Source: Vibrio proteolyticus NBRC 13287 (GTDB taxonomy: Bacteria; Pseudomonadota; Gammaproteobacteria; Enterobacterales; Vibrionaceae). Taken from it: DNA of 64,000 nt. The DNA is taken from assembly GCF_000467125.1 (NCBI RefSeq), contig NZ_BATJ01000004.1:239685-303684 (forward strand), given 5' to 3'. Positions 59,792-64,000 of this stretch are shown piece after piece; within the stretch, counting starts at the first letter, position 1; each line of letters opens with the position of its first letter. The notes beneath the pieces are model-generated. The model was not told where the DNA came from. It saw only the letters and a list, made by a program, of their open reading frames with translations, and made no database searches. The position numbers and the translations under genes were made by a program.

Positions 59792-62332
59792 ATGCGTCTA
59801 GCCAGTAAAATCACCCTACGTACCGCTGTCGTGGTGCCGTTCGTGATGATCGTCCTGTTCACGATTGGCGTGATTGTGGCCGCGCAGAAACGTAACTATG
59901 AAGAGATGGTGCAAGACGTCAGCCTCAAACAACTCGGCTCACTGACCAACAATGTGACCCTGGAGCTGCGCAATTTTCTTGAGGCGCCTTTTCAAATCAA
60001 CCAGATCCTCAGCCATGGGATCAGTTATCACCAACTGTATCCCTCAGCCGATCTTTCGGCGGTAGAGAATTACCTGCGTAGCAGTTTCACCCGTATCTAT
60101 CAACCGTTGCAACAAATCGACGTGATCAGTTTTGGTAGTGAAGGCGCCGAGTACGTCGGGATCCGCAAAGAGCCAAACCAAAAGTATGCACTGATGGTCA
60201 AAGATGCCCGTACCGCGCAGGTTCTGACCATTTATCAGAGCGATCGCATCAGTGACGATGTCCGCTCGTCCATCGCGGATTACAACCCCAAACTCCGCCC
60301 CTGGTATACACCGATCGTGGCCAACCCTGAGCCCGCCTGGTCACCAATTTACGCCAATGTGGATGAAAAGCAGGAAGTCACCCTGTCTGCGCTGGCACCG
60401 GTGATGGACGGATCACAGCTGTTGGGGGTAATGGTGACCGATGTCAAAATCAATACGTTCAACGCCTTCCTGCGTCGCTTGCACCGTAACACCACCGCAC
60501 TGGTTTACCTCACCGACAACCAGCAACGTCTGATCGCCTCGTCAAGTAAAAGCAGTATCGTTTCCTGGGGCACTGAACAGACGCAAGCAGGCGAACGGTT
60601 GCTGGCCACTGAAAGCATAAACCCGGTGATCGCCGCCGGTTCCGAATACGCGCGCCAGCATCAACTGACGCAAAACAAGAGCACCCAGCATTTTTCGTTT
60701 GCTCAGGACGGTGACCGTTACTTCAGTCTGTTGACGCCATACCATGACCCGCACGGGCTGCAGTGGTACATCGGTGTGAGCATTGCGGAAACCGATCTGC
60801 TCGGCACTCTGCCACAAAAGCAGGAGAAAAGCTGGCTGCTGGGGATTGGGGTCAGTGTGATCGGTATTTTGTTGGGCCTGGTCGCATTTAACCGCATCAT
60901 GGCCCCCATCACCACGACAGCCAATACCGCCAGACGGATCGCCCAGGGAGACTGGGACAGCCAGTTGCCAAAACCTGGACAGATTTATGAGACCAGCATG
61001 CTGGTCAACGCATTTAACGAAATGACCAATAGTCTGAAAGCGTCATTCGACGCCCTGCGCTACCAGCTGTTATATGACTCACTGACCAAACTCTACAGCC
61101 GTCAGGGGCTGATCGACACCGGAAACAACCTGTTCCATCTCAACGGCAGTTTACTGCTGATTGGGGTCAATAAATTCCGTGAGATCAACGACAGTTTAGG
61201 CCACAACCATGGTGACCAGTTGCTGCTGAACATCGCCGAACGTCTGCGTAGCTTCACCAGCCCGGACAGCCTGCTTGCCCGCATTGGCGGCGATGAATTT
61301 GCGATTTATCTGCCAGATCCAATGTCCGCAGCTCAGGTCCATGATATGGCCAATCACATCCAGCAACGCTTCGCAGCGCCATTTCGCATGCAGGGCGAGC
61401 ATATTGTGGTCAGTGTGTCTGTCGGGGTTGTGGCCGAGTGTCGGGAAACGGATATGGCGACCTGGCTGCGTAACGGCAGCATTGCCCTGAGTAACGCCAA
61501 ACGCGAATTGAGTGGCATCAGCGACTACTCTCCGGAAATGGCCGACTTGTCACTCAAACGCACCCGGATGCTGACCAAGATCCGCAGTGGCATTGAACGG
61601 CAGGAATTCGTGCCGTTTTATCAGCCGATCGTCGATCTGAACAGCGGTGAAATCGTCGGTGCCGAGGCGCTGGCGCGTTGGCTGTCGCCCACTACCGGCA
61701 TGATCCCACCGATTGAGTTTATTGCGCTGGCCGAAGACAGCGGTCTGATCGGTCAAATAGGCGAACAGATCCTGTATCAGGCATGTCGGGACACCATGCT
61801 CGGCATTGAGCAAGGCAAGTGGAGTGCGGATTTCAAGCTGCATGTAAACTTGTCCGTCAATCAGCTCTCCCAGCCCAATCTGCTGACCAGTCTGAGTGAG
61901 ATTTTGCGTAACACCGGCATGAACGCCAGCAATCTAACGCTGGAAATCACCGAATCACGGATTGTTGATAAAGATCCAGTGATCGCGGACAACATGCGGT
62001 CCATTAAACAACTGGGGATTAATATCGGCATCGATGATTTTGGCACGGGTTACAGTTCACTGGCGTACCTTCATCAGCTGCCATTCGACTGTCTGAAAAT
62101 CGACCGGGCCTTCGTTGAGAAAATGCGCCCGGATACTCTGCACGACTCGATTGTCGCCGCCATCATTACGATGACCAAGAGTATGCAGGTCGACCTGATT
62201 GCCGAAGGGGTGGAAACCGAGGAACAGGCGCAAATGCTACAGCAACTTCACTGCCCCCATGCGCAGGGCTACCTCTACAGTCGGCCGGTTCCATTCGATG
62301 AATGGCCAACAGATTTAGTAAACATGCATTAA
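59792..62332 (+). CDS. Membrane sensor with degenerate GGDEF and active-looking EAL domain
   Basis: 846 residues. Membrane helix (about 14-34), periplasmic double-Cache-like sensor (to about 345, with LRPWYTPIVANPEPAWSPIY), second helix (about 348-368), HAMP, GGDEF domain (GGDEF at about 499) and EAL domain. All EAL residues are present: E-A-L (about 624), VNLS, EITES, IDDFGTG, KIDRAF, AEGVETEEQ and the Q of AQGYLYS, so it should cleave cyclic di-GMP. The GGDEF motif is intact, but the metal-binding Asp is Gly (LLIGVNKF where LLIDxDxF is usual), so synthase activity is doubtful. Confidence 0.88.
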   Translation: MRLASKITLRTAVVVPFVMIVLFTIGVIVAAQKRNYEEMVQDVSLKQLGSLTNNVTLELRNFLEAPFQINQILSHGISYHQLYPSADLSAVENYLRSSFTRIYQPLQQIDVISFGSEGAEYVGIRKEPNQKYALMVKDARTAQVLTIYQSDRISDDVRSSIADYNPKLRPWYTPIVANPEPAWSPIYANVDEKQEVTLSALAPVMDGSQLLGVMVTDVKINTFNAFLRRLHRNTTALVYLTDNQQRLIASSSKSSIVSWGTEQTQAGERLLATESINPVIAAGSEYARQHQLTQNKSTQHFSFAQDGDRYFSLLTPYHDPHGLQWYIGVSIAETDLLGTLPQKQEKSWLLGIGVSVIGILLGLVAFNRIMAPITTTANTARRIAQGDWDSQLPKPGQIYETSMLVNAFNEMTNSLKASFDALRYQLLYDSLTKLYSRQGLIDTGNNLFHLNGSLLLIGVNKFREINDSLGHNHGDQLLLNIAERLRSFTSPDSLLARIGGDEFAIYLPDPMSAAQVHDMANHIQQRFAAPFRMQGEHIVVSVSVGVVAECRETDMATWLRNGSIALSNAKRELSGISDYSPEMADLSLKRTRMLTKIRSGIERQEFVPFYQPIVDLNSGEIVGAEALARWLSPTTGMIPPIEFIALAEDSGLIGQIGEQILYQACRDTMLGIEQGKWSADFKLHVNLSVNQLSQPNLLTSLSEILRNTGMNASNLTLEITESRIVDKDPVIADNMRSIKQLGINIGIDDFGTGYSSLAYLHQLPFDCLKIDRAFVEKMRPDTLHDSIVAAIITMTKSMQVDLIAEGVETEEQAQMLQQLHCPHAQGYLYSRPVPFDEWPTDLVNMH

Positions 62333-62429
62333 TAATCACCCCATTTCCGTACATTTCACCACTTTCCATACTGACACCCATCCGATCGATTTTTATACTT
62401 AGCAAAAACCTATGAGCAGGATCCCCATC

Positions 62430-63434
62430 ATGATAACCAAGAATTTACCGCTGACGGATTTGCACCGTCACCTGGATGGCAACATCCGCACCCAAACGAT
62501 TCTCGACTTGGGACAAAAGTTCGGTGTTGCCCTGCCCGCTTCTGACGTGGCTAGCTTGACCCCTCATGTGCAAATTGTGGAGGCCGAGCCATCTCTGGTC
62601 GCCTTCTTGTCCAAACTCGACTGGGGAGTCGCCGTACTCGGGGACTTGGATGCCTGTCGACGCGTGGCGTATGAAAACGTCGAAGACGCCCTCAATGCAC
62701 AGATCGACTACGCTGAATTGCGTTTTTCTCCCTACTACATGGCGATGAAACACAACTTGCCCGTTGCCGGTGTGGTCGAAGCCGTGGTGGATGGCGTGCA
62801 GGCTGGTGTGCGTGATTTTGGTATTCAGGCCAATCTTATCGGTATTATGAGCCGCACATTCGGTACCGATGCGTGTCAGCAAGAACTTGATGCGATCCTG
62901 ACTCACAAAGACCACATCGTTGCCGTCGACCTTGCCGGTGATGAGCTGGGACAGCCGGGAGAGCGCTTTGTGAAACACTTCACACAAGTTAAAGATGCTG
63001 GACTGAACGTCACCGTTCACGCCGGGGAAGCGGCCGGGGCCGAGAGTATGTGGCAGGCGATTGAGGAGCTGGGGGCGACACGGATTGGCCACGGTGTCAA
63101 AGCGGTTCACGATCCGAAACTGATGGACTACCTGGCAGAAAATCGCATTGGTATTGAGTCATGCCTTACATCAAACTTCCAGACCAGTACGGTAGAATCT
63201 CTGGCCAACCATCCGTTAAAAACCTTCCTCGAGCATGGTGTTCTCGCCTGTCTCAATACCGATGACCCGGCCGTGGAAGGTATCGAACTTCCTTATGAGT
63301 ACGAAGTGGCTGCCCCTAAAGCTGGCTTGTCTCAAGAGCAGATTCGCCAGGCTCAAATCAATGGTCTTGAAATCGCCTTCTTGTCCGACAACGAAAAGCA
63401 AGCATTACGAGTGATTGCGGCTCAGCGTGGATAA
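62430..63434 (+). CDS. add: Adenosine deaminase
   Basis: 334-residue zinc enzyme that turns adenosine and deoxyadenosine into inosine and deoxyinosine in purine salvage. Metal and catalytic residues: [21 protein letters not shown] (Glu), RIGHGVKA (His), and [11 protein letters not shown] (Asp). Start [12 protein letters not shown] at 62430 is the conserved one; another ATG lies six codons before. Confidence 0.94.
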   Translation: MITKNLPLTDLHRHLDGNIRTQTILDLGQKFGVALPASDVASLTPHVQIVEAEPSLVAFLSKLDWGVAVLGDLDACRRVAYENVEDALNAQIDYAELRFSPYYMAMKHNLPVAGVVEAVVDGVQAGVRDFGIQANLIGIMSRTFGTDACQQELDAILTHKDHIVAVDLAGDELGQPGERFVKHFTQVKDAGLNVTVHAGEAAGAESMWQAIEELGATRIGHGVKAVHDPKLMDYLAENRIGIESCLTSNFQTSTVESLANHPLKTFLEHGVLACLNTDDPAVEGIELPYEYEVAAPKAGLSQEQIRQAQINGLEIAFLSDNEKQALRVIAAQRG

Positions 63435-63456
63435 ATAGCGATTGATAACTTCTGGC

Positions 63457-63482
63457 GCCGACACCTGTGTGTCGGCTTTTTT
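63457..63482 (+). terminator. Intrinsic terminator after add
   Basis: GCCGACAC, loop CTGT, GTGTCGGC, then six T. Confidence 0.9.
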
Positions 63483-63553
63483 GTTCCTGTCAATATACTC
63501 ACCTTTTCTTGTGGCCCCGCTCAGGCAAGTAACAAGTAAGTTGGAGAATAGCA

Positions 63554-63619
63554 ATGAGACTCAGGATGGATACGCTGGGTGCTGGCAATCAAATTCTCAC
63601 CCAGCATAGCCTGTTCTGA
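63554..63619 (+). other. Possible 21-codon ORF or structured RNA
   Basis: Between the add terminator and the tRNA terminator (63483-63774) no ordinary gene fits. An ATG at 63554 behind GGAG opens a 21-residue frame. Within and after it are two hairpins: CTGGGTG/CACCCAG (about 63575-63603) and CTGTTC/GAACAG (about 63611-63629). It could be a small peptide gene, a small RNA, or chance. No promoter was identified. Confidence 0.25.
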
Positions 63620-63774
63620 GCCTGAACAGACAAACGACTATCGGCTGGCAGTTCACGGCGATCACACACGTAGTCGCAGGTTTTCGTTTAACCGCAGAAG
63701 TGCACATCGGGCACACAAACCTAGAGAGTATTCAATAGAGGGCGTGAGATGATCTATCAGGCAACTGAAATGAA

Positions 63775-63804
63775 AAAAGCCTCGCTATTTCTAGCGAGGC
63801 TTTT
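63775..63804 (-). terminator. Intrinsic terminator of the tRNA-Ser transcript
   Basis: AAAAGCCTCGCTA pairs with TAGCGAGGCTTTT around four bases. It lies just behind the tRNA on the minus strand, with a T-run. Confidence 0.88.
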
Positions 63805-63810
63805 CAATAG

Positions 63811-63901
63811 TGGCGGAGAGATAGGGATTTGAACCCTAGATACGCTATTAACGTATGCCGGTTTTCAAGACCGGTGCTTTCAACCACTCAGCCATCTCTC
63901 C
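63811..63901 (-). tRNA. tRNA-Ser (anticodon UGA)
   Basis: 91-base serine tRNA with encoded CCA. Acceptor arm GGAGAGA/TCTCTCC, D-arm GGCTGAGTGGTTGAAAGC, anticodon stem CCGGT/ACCGG around CTTGAAA (anticodon TGA), long variable arm (ATACG...CGTAT) as in class II tRNAs, and T-arm with GGTTCAAATC. Reads UCA and other UCN codons. Confidence 0.96.
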
Positions 63902-64000
63902 ACAAATTGTCACTAAACACCGAGTCTTACACTTATGCTGCTGGATATTTAGCTGTGTTTTCAGAGTATATTCACTAAAAAATGAGTATCTGAAAACGAT

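Overview
The window is a Vibrionaceae chromosome segment, almost certainly Vibrio. The gene order is gammaproteobacterial core: gmk-rpoZ-spoT-trmH-recG-xanP, ompR-envZ/greB/tex, bioH-gntX-nfuA-nudE-cysQ, gspCDEFGHIJKLMN, hslR-hslO-pckA, dtd-yihY, typA-glnA-glnLG and add. The proteins match the E. coli and V. cholerae forms closely. The core looks close to 50% GC by eye. No rRNA or CRISPR array was seen; one tRNA-Ser(UGA) lies at the right edge.

Layout. 1-237 is the start of a BCCT transporter. 591-6694 is the gmk-rpoZ-spoT-trmH-recG run (nucleotide metabolism, stringent response, tRNA modification, fork repair). 6738-8308 is a PurR-box-controlled xanthine permease. 8353-10454 is ompR-envZ, with a strong intrinsic terminator between the two genes. 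10606-23280 is greB, split after codon 47 by an AT-rich island of about 12.2 kb. 23308-32174 holds a periplasmic retropepsin-like protein, tex, an unknown gene, bioH, gntX, nfuA, nudE and cysQ. 32236-43531 is a complete type II secretion operon, gspC to gspN, on the minus strand. 43749-52663 holds hslR, hslO, pckA, an AsmA-like gene, a GNAT/hotdog fusion, dtd, yihY, a DUF2959 gene and a small ATPase. 52744-59693 is the nitrogen cluster (typA, glnA with a sigma-54 promoter, glnL, glnG). 59792-63901 holds a GGDEF/EAL protein, add and tRNA-Ser.

The island (about 10749-22944) is the most interesting part. It carries three adjacent genes that match the gamma-mobile-trio (GMT) type of mobile element: recombinase GmtY (432 aa), a giant repeat-bearing integrase GmtZ (1324 aa) and GmtX (207 aa). 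A full-length but diverged greB follows 18 bases behind them, apparently a spare copy replacing the gene broken by insertion, and it differs in sequence exactly at the insertion point. The cargo is a three-gene minus-strand cassette: a calcineurin-like phosphoesterase, an ORC/CDC6-like P-loop ATPase and an unknown protein with a conserved-looking DYTSMSR motif. Upstream of it is a winged-helix/coiled-coil gene, and a small membrane-anchored beta-rich protein stands convergent to it. An XRE-type regulator is divergent to the cargo. Identical-format 15-bp palindromes (CTAAG-N5-CTTAG) lie in front of both the cargo and gmtY, suggesting one regulator controls cargo and mobility. The cassette is a good candidate for an undescribed anti-phage or stress system, but this rests on context and motifs only.

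The core genes are ordinary but show readable regulation: a PurR box over the xanP -35, NtrC half-sites and a sigma-54 promoter at glnA, an NtrC palindrome ahead of glnL, and a nested hairpin in the tex leader. The GGDEF/EAL protein keeps all EAL catalytic residues, but its GGDEF domain lacks the metal-binding aspartate.
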